A stretch of 64,000 nucleotides of DNA, taken from contig NZ_AULL01000012.1 of NCBI RefSeq assembly GCF_000422265.1, forward strand, positions 372,001 to 436,000, in the 5' to 3' direction. Both the position numbers and the translations under genes were made by a program. This DNA comes from Kaistella palustris DSM 21579. Its GTDB lineage: Bacteria > Bacteroidota > Bacteroidia > Flavobacteriales > Weeksellaceae. Below, piece after piece: positions 33,989-41,174 of this stretch; position 1 is the stretch's first letter; each line of letters begins with the position of its first letter. The notes below the pieces were generated by a model that was not told the DNA's origin, searched no databases, and was given only the letters and a program-made list of their open reading frames with translations.

Positions 33989-34187
33989 ATTTTATCATAT
34001 ATATAATAAATCCGAAGAAAGCCATCATCAATAAAAGTTCTAAAATCGATTTTGTTTTCGCAAAATTTACCGTCCAACCCATCCACGGAATTCTTTTTGG
34101 CGGAAAGATCCGGTCGTCATTTTTGTTGTAATAAAATATTCCCCAGATCCAGGGAGAATTTTCTATTTCTGTTTTGTTATTTTTCAT
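33978..34187 (-). CDS. DUF5808-like small membrane protein
   Basis: A 69-residue protein. The N-terminal half has the pattern WIWGIFYYNKNDDRIFPPKR followed by GWTVNFA, which fits the DUF5808 family (YxNxxDpRxFVPKRxxxGWTxNF). One membrane helix follows (LELLLMMAFFGFIIYMI). The last residues (KSRS) fall within the repeat element that follows speA, so the C-terminus may have been altered. It is the last gene of the run DUF2089, YIP1-like, DUF5808, with 2 bp separating it from the preceding gene. Function unknown. Confidence 0.75.
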   Translation of the reverse strand: MKNNKTEIENSPWIWGIFYYNKNDDRIFPPKRIPWMGWTVNFAKTKSILELLLMMAFFGFIIYMIKSRS

Positions 34188-34189
34188 AA

Positions 34190-34759
34190 TTAAAGTCTTA
34201 AAATGTAAGAAATTGATTGAGAAACTGGAAGTAAAATAAACAGAACTACCGCGAAGATTGCAATTTCCTTCCAGGATTTTATATTAGTGGCAGTTCGGAA
34301 GCCATTATATAGCAGTACAATTCCATAGATTATAAAGGGCAAAGTAATTCCAACAAAAACTAAAAGTAAAATCAAATCTGTGAATTCTAAGTGTAAATTT
34401 TGCATTGCTTTTCCCGAGATTTTTTCCAGATCAATAAATTTTGTTGCCAAAACAGTAGGAAAATTGAAAACCTGCGAAATGAGCACTGCATTCAAAATAT
34501 CGATGAGGCGGGTTTTATTGTTGAAAATAATTCCTAAAATAAAAAGAACGATCACAGCGAAAACAATACTGAAACCGCAGTAAAAAAATGCAATTGCTAA
34601 ATCTGAATTTTTCAAGGGAGAAAAATGAAAAATACTGTCAATTTTAATTCTTGCGTAATAACAGACCAATCCATTGATAAAAAAGAAAAGCAAACCGAAA
34701 ATCAAAAGTTGCTTTTCCGTAAATTTCAAAAATGGATTGAAAATAATCTTCGAGTTCAT
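34190..34759 (-). CDS. YIP1-like integral membrane protein
   Basis: A 189-residue protein with five likely membrane helices: about 17-36, 50-75, 85-105, 125-150 and 165-185. The arrangement, and the segments RLIDILNAVLISQVFNFPTV and VLLYNGFRTATNIK in particular, resemble YIP1-family proteins of bacteria. The start overlaps the last base of the DUF2089 gene stop, so the genes are translationally coupled. The context suggests a membrane component governed by the DUF2089 regulator. No transported substrate can be named. Confidence 0.7.
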   Translation of the reverse strand: MNSKIIFNPFLKFTEKQLLIFGLLFFFINGLVCYYARIKIDSIFHFSPLKNSDLAIAFFYCGFSIVFAVIVLFILGIIFNNKTRLIDILNAVLISQVFNFPTVLATKFIDLEKISGKAMQNLHLEFTDLILLLVFVGITLPFIIYGIVLLYNGFRTATNIKSWKEIAIFAVVLFILLPVSQSISYILRL

Positions 34760-35031
34760 TATACTGATTTTTTTAATTGATTAATTTTTTCGATCAAGTC
34801 ATCCATTTTATTTCTCATCGTAGGATAAGAAAGTTCTGCCTGCTTTGACATTTCTTTGATACTTCCACTGGAGAGAAAAAAATTGAGAATAAAATCCTGT
34901 TCTTCATGGGAGATTTTCAGGTAAAGTGGCAAATCGTAATTTCCATTAACCGTGGTTTCACATTGGCCACATTTCATTTGACTCACATTAAGAGAACTGT
35001 CACAACTTGGGCAAAAAATAGGAAGTTTCAT
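34759..35031 (-). CDS. DUF2089 family zinc-ribbon/HTH protein
   Basis: A 90-residue protein with an N-terminal zinc ribbon (CPSCDSSLNVSQMKCGQC, two CxxC pairs, about residues 8-25) and a C-terminal helix-turn-helix (GSIKEMSKQAELSYPTMRNK, about 57-76, then LIEKINQL). This order defines DUF2089. Such proteins are thought to be regulators that sit first in operons with small membrane proteins, as here. A full flavobacterial promoter lies upstream at 35077-35105. The start overlaps nothing upstream. The target DNA is not known; autoregulation is plausible. Confidence 0.88.
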   Translation of the reverse strand: MKLPIFCPSCDSSLNVSQMKCGQCETTVNGNYDLPLYLKISHEEQDFILNFFLSSGSIKEMSKQAELSYPTMRNKMDDLIEKINQLKKSV

Positions 35032-35076
35032 TACTTTAATTGATTTTATTTTAAATAAAGTTTAAAAGTACTTTAA

Positions 35077-35105
35077 CAAAGTTAAAATAAATTTTAAAAT
35101 AACAA
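35077..35105 (-). promoter_or_regulatory. Promoter of the DUF2089 operon
   Basis: On the minus strand TTG (35105-35103), an 18-base spacer and TAACTTTG (35084-35077) fit the flavobacterial promoter pattern. The -7 box ends 45 bases before the DUF2089 ATG. Confidence 0.6.
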
Positions 35106-35177
35106 CAAAGTTTTTAGTTTTATTTACAGTGCTAAACTTTTAAATAAAGATTAATATTTTTATCAAAGGGAAATTTT

Positions 35178-35253
35178 TATCTTTGAAAATCTTAAAAATA
35201 TAACTCAAAATCCAAAATTTTATATGCAAACTTACGCCGGAATTCCAGAAGAA
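35178..35253 (+). pseudogene. Remnant of an agmatinase 5' end (promoter plus about ten codons)
   Basis: A TATCTTTG box at 35178-35185 is followed by an ATG at 35224 that begins MQTYAGIPEE. The intact agmatinase at 36354 begins MNKTYAGIPAE, and the match extends to the DNA level (ACTTACGCCGGAATTCCAGA against ACATATGCCGGAATCCCCGC). After the tenth codon the sequence passes directly into the repeat core at 35251. Reading on gives only 33 codons to a TAA at 35323. I interpret it as the start of a lost or duplicated speB whose body was replaced or cut by the repeat. The match is short, so chance cannot be excluded. Confidence 0.5.
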
Positions 35254-35340
35254 AAAGGTTGCCGTTTCAATCGGGGCTGGAATTTCTGGCAGTTTGTCAT
35301 TGCGGGAAACGAAGTGCTCCCATAATAACTTCTCTAAAAT
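35251..35340 (+). repeat. Interspersed repeat (copy 2)
   Basis: Core GAAAAAGGTTGCCGTTTCAA to ACTTCTC (35251-35334) matches copy 1 at 33903-33987 at about 80% and in the same direction. It lacks the upstream half present in copy 1. The two copies bracket the DUF2089-YIP1-DUF5808 operon. Confidence 0.7.
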
Positions 35341-35583
35341 AACCTGTAATGCCGCCCAGTCACAGGATTTTTTTTACCGGTCAACTTTCATTGTAACAAA
35401 ATATTTTTTGAAACCATCTTGCAAAACGTTATTTCCGGTCATATTACCGTGGTAGATATTTGTTCCGAATTATCTTTAAAAAGTTACATGTATGTTGGCT
35501 TTAAATAAGGGAATTACGTAAAAAAAATTACTGAAAAATAAGCTTACTCGCGTATGTTGCAGGAGGGAAATTGGTGACTTATT
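35341..35583. other. Intergenic stretch without a supported gene
   Basis: About 240 bp of AT-rich DNA between repeat copy 2 and the HAD gene. No frame, RNA or hairpin of note was seen. Confidence 0.5.
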
Positions 35584-36243
35584 TTAGAAAAAGGTTTTCA
35601 ATTTTTCAAATTCAATCTCAGTGAAATCGGAAATGACAAGATCTGCTTTTTCATAATTTTGTCCGGTAGAATGTGGACTTTTATACGCCACGCAAAAAAT
35701 ACCCGCCGCGTGAGCCGCCAAAATACCGTTCGTAGAATCTTCGATCACTGCGCAGTTTTCGTTGGGTTCGTGGGCAATTTTCGCCGCCAGGTTAAAGATT
35801 TCGGGATTTGGTTTCGACTCCTTTAAATCATCTCCGCTGATATTTCCCACAAAATATTTTGCGAGACCAAATTTTTCAAAAACCATAATAATCGTCGTCA
35901 TGCTGGCCGATGAAGCCAGCACCAGTTTGATCCGGCTGTCAAATAAATTCTGAATGATCTCCCGCACGCCGGGCAGCAGATCAAAATCGGCCTCGGAATA
36001 AAAGTACTGCTTAAAATATTTCCTTTTCAGTGCCGCCAGATCGGCGACAGATTCTTTAAGATCATATTTTTCAATAAGGATCCGGCAAACCTTTTTGGTG
36101 GCGGCTCCGGTAAAAGTGATGTACAGGCTTTCCGGAACTGTAATTCCCAAATCTGCAAACATGTGAAAGTACGCTTTCCGGTGCAGCGGTTCGGTGTCTA
36201 CGAGCACACCATCCATATCAAATAATACTGCTTTTAATGGCAT
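35584..36243 (-). CDS. HAD-superfamily phosphatase or phosphomutase (beta-phosphoglucomutase-like)
   Basis: A 219-residue cytoplasmic HAD protein. Motif I is FDMDGVLVDTEPLH (nucleophile and acid Asp at about residues 9 and 11), followed by a helical cap; motif II is LASSAS (about 114-119), motif III has the Lys in LKESKPNPEIF (about 145-155), and motif IV is CAVIEDSTNGILAA (about 168-181). This arrangement fits subfamily IA hydrolases such as phosphoglycolate phosphatase or beta-phosphoglucomutase. The exact substrate is not readable. It diverges from speB. Confidence 0.88.
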   Translation of the reverse strand: MPLKAVLFDMDGVLVDTEPLHRKAYFHMFADLGITVPESLYITFTGAATKKVCRILIEKYDLKESVADLAALKRKYFKQYFYSEADFDLLPGVREIIQNLFDSRIKLVLASSASMTTIIMVFEKFGLAKYFVGNISGDDLKESKPNPEIFNLAAKIAHEPNENCAVIEDSTNGILAAHAAGIFCVAYKSPHSTGQNYEKADLVISDFTEIEFEKLKTFF

Positions 36244-36319
36244 AAATTTTTTCTTAAAGTTAATAGAATTTTACAGCAAGTTACGAATTGCAGAGATGCT
36301 GATCTCTATTTGATTTTTT

Positions 36320-36327
36320 TACCTTTG
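36320..36327 (+). promoter_or_regulatory. -7 box before speB
   Basis: TACCTTTG matches TAnnTTTG and ends 26 bases before the speB ATG. Confidence 0.5.
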
Positions 36328-36353
36328 TCATCTGGAAACAAAAATCATCAGTC

Positions 36354-37211
36354 ATGAATAAAACATATGCCGGAATCCCCGCAGAAAATGCGACGCTGGA
36401 TAATTCAAAAGTAATGCTCGTCACAGTTCCTTACGACGGTACTTCAACCTGGGGAAAGGGTGCAGATAAAGGTCCCGAACTCTTTTTAGATGCTTCTGAA
36501 AATATGGAGTTGTATGATATTGAAACCAATACAGAACCTTATCTGGAAGGTATTTTTCTGGGTGGCGAGATCAGCGAGAAATCTTCTCCTGAAGCAATGA
36601 CTGAAGCAGTTTACCAAAAAACACTAGAACTTTTAAAGAACGACGGAAAATTATTCACGCTTTTTGGCGGCGAACATTCAGTTTCTATCGGTTCGATTCG
36701 TGCGGTAGGAGAAAAGTATGAAAACTTAACCGTTTTGCAGCTTGATGCGCACACCGATTTACGTCCGGATTTTCACGGCTCCACATCTAACCATGCATGT
36801 GCAGTTTACGAAGCGAGTAAAAAACACAATTTGGTTCAGGTCGGCATCCGCTCCTGCGATATCGAAGAAATGGCACATGTGAATAAAGAGCAATGTTTCT
36901 GGGCTCACGAAATCGCTAAGAAAGAAGACTGGATCGATGATGTTTTAGAAAAAGTTTCGGGAAATGTGTATATCACAATTGATTTGGACGCATTCGATCC
37001 CTCCGTCGCGCCCTCCACAGGAACACCGGAACCAGGCGGTTTACAATGGTATCCAACTTTAGAATTATTAAGAAAAGTATTTCAGAAATGTAATGTAGTT
37101 GCCTTTGATATCGTGGAACTCATGGATTCGCCGATGCCCAAACCAACTGCTTTCTTAGCTGCGAAATTATACTATAAAATGTTGGCGTATTACCATATTT
37201 CGAGGGATTAG
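36354..37211 (+). CDS. speB: Agmatinase
   Basis: Hydrolyses agmatine to putrescine and urea, following arginine decarboxylase. The 285-residue ureohydrolase has all manganese ligands: His108 in FGGEHS, Asp131, His133 and Asp135 in LDAHTD, and Asp210 and Asp212 in TIDLDAFDPSVAP. The substrate-loop STGTPEPGG (about 221-229) is typical of agmatinases. The start MNKTYAGIPAENATLDNS is conserved in flavobacterial agmatinases. It is alone in its transcription unit, 2.6 kb from speA on the same strand; the space between holds unrelated genes and repeats. Confidence 0.93.
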   Translation: MNKTYAGIPAENATLDNSKVMLVTVPYDGTSTWGKGADKGPELFLDASENMELYDIETNTEPYLEGIFLGGEISEKSSPEAMTEAVYQKTLELLKNDGKLFTLFGGEHSVSIGSIRAVGEKYENLTVLQLDAHTDLRPDFHGSTSNHACAVYEASKKHNLVQVGIRSCDIEEMAHVNKEQCFWAHEIAKKEDWIDDVLEKVSGNVYITIDLDAFDPSVAPSTGTPEPGGLQWYPTLELLRKVFQKCNVVAFDIVELMDSPMPKPTAFLAAKLYYKMLAYYHISRD

Positions 37212-37249
37212 AAGTTAGAATTAAGAATCAAGATTCAAGATAATAAAAA

Positions 37250-37285
37250 TGCCTCTCCAAAATATTGGAAAGGCATTTTATTTTA
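37250..37285. terminator. Bidirectional terminator between speB and the S15 hydrolase gene
   Basis: The stem AATGCCTCTCCAA and TTGGAAAGGCATT, with A-rich and T-rich flanks, can end transcripts from both sides. Heptamer repeats of TTCTAAC follow at 37292-37316 and GAAGTTAGAA near 37210 is their inverted counterpart. Confidence 0.8.
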
Positions 37286-37315
37286 TTACTTTTTCTAACT
37301 TCTAACTTCTAACTT

Positions 37316-39172
37316 CTACTTCAAAACATCCACTTCCAAAGAACTATCCCCAAAAATTTTAATAAAAGCTTTGGTGTAATCTTCTTCCGTTGCAAAGTTC
37401 GGGTTTGCCATGAATTTCTGTGGATTCACTGCAAACAGCGGGAACCAGGTGCTTGAAATCTGAATCTGGATTTTATGTCCTTTTTTGAAAGTGTGCATCA
37501 CATCCTGCAATTTAAAATTCACGGCAGTTTTTTGATTGGGAACTAATGCTTCAGGCTTTTCCCTGGAATTTCTGAATCTTGCCGGCATAATTTCGCTGCG
37601 CACCATTTGGTGGTAATTCCCATAGATCACACCATCTTTTTTCTCTTTCGGTACAAAATCTTCGGGGTACACATCAATCAGTTTTACGGCAAAATCAGCA
37701 TCGGTAGAAGTAGATGCGATATTGAGTTTCGCCATTAACTCTCCGCCAAAAGTAATATCTTCGGTTAATGCATCTGTGGTAAAAGTAACCACGTCCGGCC
37801 TTCCTTCGGCAAATCTTTGGTCTTCACTCATGTAATTTCTGGGAGTAAACCCATTAAAATCCTTGAGGTTATCTGAGCTCAAAACCGGTTTGTTGGGATC
37901 ACTGTAATATTCTGTAAAATTATTTTCCGCCTTGTTTTTCAAAGTTCCGTCTGTAAGATAGAAACTCACTTTCTGCGCATTTTTTGGCGGATACTGCGCG
38001 AATTCGCGCCATTCCTTACTTCCGGTATCGAACATTACGGCTTCCGGAATTCCCGCATCACTTTTCGTATCACCTTTTAAATAATGATTAAAGAACTTGG
38101 TTTCCAGATTTTTCTGGTAGTAAGTGGCAATACTGTCGCCGAAATAAATGTCATTATGAAAGGCTTTCCCGGTTTCACGCGCCCAGGCTCCGTGCGAAAA
38201 CGGTCCCATAACGATGGTGTTTTTAGCTTTTGGGCTGGTTTTTTCTATGGTTTTGTAGATATTTAAAGGACCTGAAAGATCTTCTGCATCAAACCAACCG
38301 CCCACCGTCATCACGGCGTGTTTTACATTTTTCAGATGGGGCAGGATACTTCTTTTTTGCCAGTAATCATCGTAGTTCGGATGATTCATTATTTCGGTCA
38401 TGAAGAAATTATTTTTATAATATTTTTCGTAACCGTCCTTCAATGTCCCCATTTCCCTGTAAAATTTCAAGCCGTCTTCGGAAGTGGGTTTAATGAAAGT
38501 GTCCATATACCAGCCTTCTTTTTCGGGCTTGGTTTTCTGGATGCCAAAGACAGGAAAAGTCCGGAAGTAACCCAGCATGAATTTACCGTTGTGCAGAAAG
38601 TCATCATTCCAGAAATCCGAAATCGGCGCCTGTGGCGAGGAAGCGACTAACGCCGGATGATCGGATAAAATTCCCGCTGCAGTATAAAAACCGGGATAAG
38701 AAGTTCCGTACTGGCCGACTTTTTTATTGTTGTTCGGTATATTTTTAAGCAGCCATTCAATCGTGTCGTAAGTGTCGGTGCTTTCGTCAACATCTTTTTT
38801 GGTTTTGTGCGCAACCTGCGGCGTCATATTCGTAAACACGCCCTCGCTCATATATCGGCCGCGCACATCCTGATAAACGAAAATATAGCCGTCTTTCATC
38901 AAATATTGGTTCGGACCCAAACCGTTTCTGTAGGCATCCGGCCCATATGGCGCTACGCTGTAGCAGGTCCGCTGCATGAGGAACGGCAGTTTGTGGCTGG
39001 CAGAAATATCTTTCGGAATGTAAATTGAAGTGAAAAGTTTTACGCCGTCGCGCATCGGGATGTACACTTCTTTTTTGGTGTAATTTTCTTTAATGAAAGT
39101 ATTGTCCGGCTTGTTCTGACCGAAGCTAAACACCATTAATAAAAGAAAAATGAACTGCATGTATTTTTTCAT
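37316..39172 (-). CDS. Secreted CocE/NonD-type hydrolase (X-Pro dipeptidyl-peptidase S15 family)
   Basis: I place the start at ATG 39172 (MKKYMQFIFLLLMVFSFGQ), a signal peptide, giving 618 residues; a longer frame to 39283 would put extra sequence before the signal peptide. The catalytic domain starts with YIPMRDGVKLFTSIYIP, has DVRGRYMSEG, the nucleophile Ser in GQYGTSYPGFYTAAG (about 155-169), and HGAWARE in the lid region. The C-terminal jelly-roll domain (about 395-618) ends VDVLK. Family members hydrolyse esters, amides or Xaa-Pro dipeptides. The substrate is unknown; localisation is periplasmic or secreted. Confidence 0.88.
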   Translation of the reverse strand: MKKYMQFIFLLLMVFSFGQNKPDNTFIKENYTKKEVYIPMRDGVKLFTSIYIPKDISASHKLPFLMQRTCYSVAPYGPDAYRNGLGPNQYLMKDGYIFVYQDVRGRYMSEGVFTNMTPQVAHKTKKDVDESTDTYDTIEWLLKNIPNNNKKVGQYGTSYPGFYTAAGILSDHPALVASSPQAPISDFWNDDFLHNGKFMLGYFRTFPVFGIQKTKPEKEGWYMDTFIKPTSEDGLKFYREMGTLKDGYEKYYKNNFFMTEIMNHPNYDDYWQKRSILPHLKNVKHAVMTVGGWFDAEDLSGPLNIYKTIEKTSPKAKNTIVMGPFSHGAWARETGKAFHNDIYFGDSIATYYQKNLETKFFNHYLKGDTKSDAGIPEAVMFDTGSKEWREFAQYPPKNAQKVSFYLTDGTLKNKAENNFTEYYSDPNKPVLSSDNLKDFNGFTPRNYMSEDQRFAEGRPDVVTFTTDALTEDITFGGELMAKLNIASTSTDADFAVKLIDVYPEDFVPKEKKDGVIYGNYHQMVRSEIMPARFRNSREKPEALVPNQKTAVNFKLQDVMHTFKKGHKIQIQISSTWFPLFAVNPQKFMANPNFATEEDYTKAFIKIFGDSSLEVDVLK

Positions 39173-39233
39173 GGATAAAATTTTGAACGAATTTATAAAA
39201 TAAAAAACAGAAATTTGAAGAAATGTGACGCGT

Positions 39234-39845
39234 ATGGAATTATTTGAAAGAACTGCAGATCCAGAACAAAACCTTCTTCCCAAAGACGGAACGGTGAATT
39301 ATTACGGGAAAATTTTAAGTGAAACGGAAGCGGTAAAATTATACGAAAAATTTCTCGGTGAAATTGCCTGGAAAAATGATGAAGCAATAATTTTTGGCAA
39401 AAAGATATTTACCAAAAGAAAAGTGGCCTGGTATGGCGATCGGGATTTTGAATATACCTATTCCAATTCCACCAAGATCGCACATGCCTGGACTGCAGAA
39501 CTTTTATTACTGAAAAAATTAGTTGAAGAGAAAACCGGTGAAACCTTTAATTCCTGCCTCCTCAACCTTTATCATGATGGCAGCGAAGGCATGGCCTACC
39601 ACAGCGACGGCGAAAAAGACCTGAAGAATAATGGCGCAATCGCTTCCGTAAGTCTGGGCGCTGAAAGAAAATTTTCCTTCAAACATAAAATCACCAGGGA
39701 AAGGGTAGATGTAATACTGGAGGCCGGCAGCCTGCTCGTAATGAAAGGTGAAACTCAAAAATACTGGGTTCACCGCCTGCCGCCTACCAAGAAAGTTTTC
39801 TCGCCGCGCATAAACCTCACTTTCCGTACTATTGAAATGAAATAA
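39234..39845 (+). CDS. AlkB-like 2-oxoglutarate/Fe(II)-dependent dioxygenase
   Basis: A 203-residue protein starting at ATG 39234 (MELFERTADPEQNLL); a GTG nine bases earlier is less likely. AlkB-family motifs are FNSCLLNLYHDGSEGMAYHS, with iron ligands His123 and Asp125 in the YHSDGE part, then SLGAERKF, and the second His with the 2-oxoglutarate-binding Arg residues in WVHRLP and SPRINLTFR near the end. Members repair alkylated bases in DNA or RNA by oxidative demethylation. It diverges from the S15 gene with only 61 bp between starts. Confidence 0.92.
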   Translation: MELFERTADPEQNLLPKDGTVNYYGKILSETEAVKLYEKFLGEIAWKNDEAIIFGKKIFTKRKVAWYGDRDFEYTYSNSTKIAHAWTAELLLLKKLVEEKTGETFNSCLLNLYHDGSEGMAYHSDGEKDLKNNGAIASVSLGAERKFSFKHKITRERVDVILEAGSLLVMKGETQKYWVHRLPPTKKVFSPRINLTFRTIEMK

Positions 39846-39952
39846 CGCAGTTTTTGCAGCAATCACCCGTTTTTTAGTAAATTTCCGGTGAAATGATTAA
39901 ACTTTAAGAAAAATTTATAATACCATTAGGAATCAAGCGGATTTTAAATCGT

Positions 39953-39960
39953 TAAATTTG
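39953..39960 (+). promoter_or_regulatory. -7 box before the BON lipoprotein gene
   Basis: TAAATTTG matches TAnnTTTG, 34 bases before the ATG at 39995. Confidence 0.5.
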
Positions 39961-39994
39961 AAACTCACGTTTACTAACCAATTAAAAAAAAACA

Positions 39995-40474
39995 ATGAAA
40001 AAGACACTTGCAATGGCAGCTTTAGCGCTCGCCGTATCATTTGGATCCACTTCCTGCAAAAAGAAAGTTTCCGATGCGGAGCTTCAAACGCAGGCTACAA
40101 CTGTAGTGACCTCCACGCCCACAGCTTCTGTTGAAGTGAAAGACGGCACAGCGCACCTCAGCGGAACTTTCGCTGATGAGGCTTCCAGAGATTCTATGAT
40201 CGCTTCTTTAAAAGCAATTCCCGGAATTAAGGATGTAATGGACATGTCAACTATCGAAGCACCGGTTGTAGTAGAAACCGCTTCCGCCGTTGATCCCGCA
40301 GTTCAGCAAAAAGTAACCGACGCGGTTAAGGATTTTCCGTCTGTAAATGTAGAGGTGGTAAATGGCGAACTTACGCTGACCGGAAATGTGTCCAGCGCGC
40401 AGGCAAGACAGATCAAAATGTCGGTAGATGCCTTGAAACCTGGAAAAGTAAACTATAACTATACCGTAAAATAA
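39995..40474 (+). CDS. BON-domain lipoprotein
   Basis: A 159-residue protein with a lipoprotein signal: MKKTLAMAALALAVSFGSTS and then Cys21. Two BON-like repeats follow: VEVKDGTAHLSGTFADEASR (about 50-69) with IPGIKDV, and VEVVNGELTLTGNVSSAQAR (about 118-137). BON domains bind phospholipid surfaces and occur in osmotic-stress proteins such as OsmY. The protein should be lipid-anchored in the periplasm. It is followed after 6 bp by a second BON-containing gene and is probably cotranscribed with it. Confidence 0.85.
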   Translation: MKKTLAMAALALAVSFGSTSCKKKVSDAELQTQATTVVTSTPTASVEVKDGTAHLSGTFADEASRDSMIASLKAIPGIKDVMDMSTIEAPVVVETASAVDPAVQQKVTDAVKDFPSVNVEVVNGELTLTGNVSSAQARQIKMSVDALKPGKVNYNYTVK

Positions 40475-40480
40475 CAAATA

Positions 40481-40900
40481 ATGAGTGCATTACAAGATAA
40501 ATACGCCGGAGTAATTTCTGCAGCACAGTCTGCGGGAGTATCCAACCTTCAGGTTAATGAGCAGGACGGCATTCTGTACGTCACGGGAAATGCCGCGTCT
40601 ACCGCTGCCAAAGATGCAGTTTGGAACGCTTTGGGAGCCATCGATTCTACATATTCCGCTTCCGATATCAATGTGGATGTGCAGGTAGCAGGTCTCTCCG
40701 CCGGCGCTTCGTTAACCGTTGCGACCGAAGATTCCAACCTCAACATCCGTCAGCAGCCTTCTACCGATGGCGCCATTGTAGGCAAGGCTGGCAAAGGGGA
40801 ATCGGTAACGCTCGTTGAGCAAACATCCGATGACTGGTGGAAAATCAGGACCGCCGATGGTGAAGAGGGTTACGCCTATTCCAGATATTTGCGCGCCTAG
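40481..40900 (+). CDS. BON-like plus SH3b domain protein
   Basis: A 139-residue protein with an N-terminal BON-like region (VSNLQVNEQDGILYVTGNAA, about 20-39) and a C-terminal bacterial SH3 domain (ATEDSNLNIRQQPSTDGAIV, about 80-99, ending GEEGYAYSRYLRA). SH3b domains usually bind peptidoglycan or other wall ligands. No signal peptide can be seen at the chosen start, which is odd for such a domain and for a partner of a lipoprotein. The start (MSALQDKYAGVISAAQ) fits tightly after the upstream stop. A strong terminator follows at 40926-40964. Confidence 0.8.
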   Translation: MSALQDKYAGVISAAQSAGVSNLQVNEQDGILYVTGNAASTAAKDAVWNALGAIDSTYSASDINVDVQVAGLSAGASLTVATEDSNLNIRQQPSTDGAIVGKAGKGESVTLVEQTSDDWWKIRTADGEEGYAYSRYLRA

Positions 40901-40925
40901 ATTTTTCTTCGATTATATTGAGCAG

Positions 40926-40964
40926 CCTCTGCTTCGGAACATTCCGGAGCGGAGGTTTTTTTTT
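40926..40964 (+). terminator. Terminator after the BON/SH3 gene
   Basis: A 14-bp stem with few mismatches, CCTCTGCTTCGGAA and TTCCGGAGCGGAGG, is followed by nine T. Confidence 0.88.
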
Positions 40965-40972
40965 GGGGCCAT

Positions 40973-41110
40973 CCCGCCGGCAAACTGAAGTTTTCCGGCG
41001 GGACCGCGCTCTCCGTTGCAATCTTTTTTTTGCCGTTTCTTTCCCTTCCCCAAAAAAAAGGATTTCCACTGCGATCGCTTGTCCGGCACTCCGCCTGGTT
41101 CGGTAGTTTA
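40973..41110 (+). repeat. REP-like intergenic element
   Basis: Starts with the perfect inverted repeat CCCGCCGG (40973-40980) and CCGGCGGG (40995-41002), followed by a pyrimidine-rich half (GCGCTCTCCGTTGCAATC then T-run) and an A-run half (AAAAAAAAGGATTTCCACTG CGATCG). The layout CGCTxTCC-CxATATCT-T-run-A-run-GGAT-GCC or TTCC parallels 33866-33930 after speA. It is probably a degenerate member of the same intergenic element family. Confidence 0.5.
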
Positions 41111-41174
41111 CGGGAAAAAGCAAGTGCGGCAGGTTTTTTGCGTGTGTCAACTTTTTAAAATGACCAATGTGGAA

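Noticed and set aside
33978..36243. Mobile element between speA and speB
   Set aside because: Direct repeats are present, but there is no transposase, integrase or terminal inverted repeat, so a true mobile element is not supported.
37292..37316. TTCTAAC heptamer tandem repeats as a possible CRISPR or regulatory array
   Set aside because: Only about three units without spacers; it is a short simple repeat next to a terminator.
39173..39283. N-terminal extension of the S15/CocE hydrolase
   Set aside because: It would place 37 unrelated residues before a clear signal peptide and overlap the divergent AlkB-like gene.
41016..41174. N-terminal extension of the outer-membrane barrel protein
   Set aside because: The extra residues lie within a repeat element and precede a good signal peptide starting at 41175.
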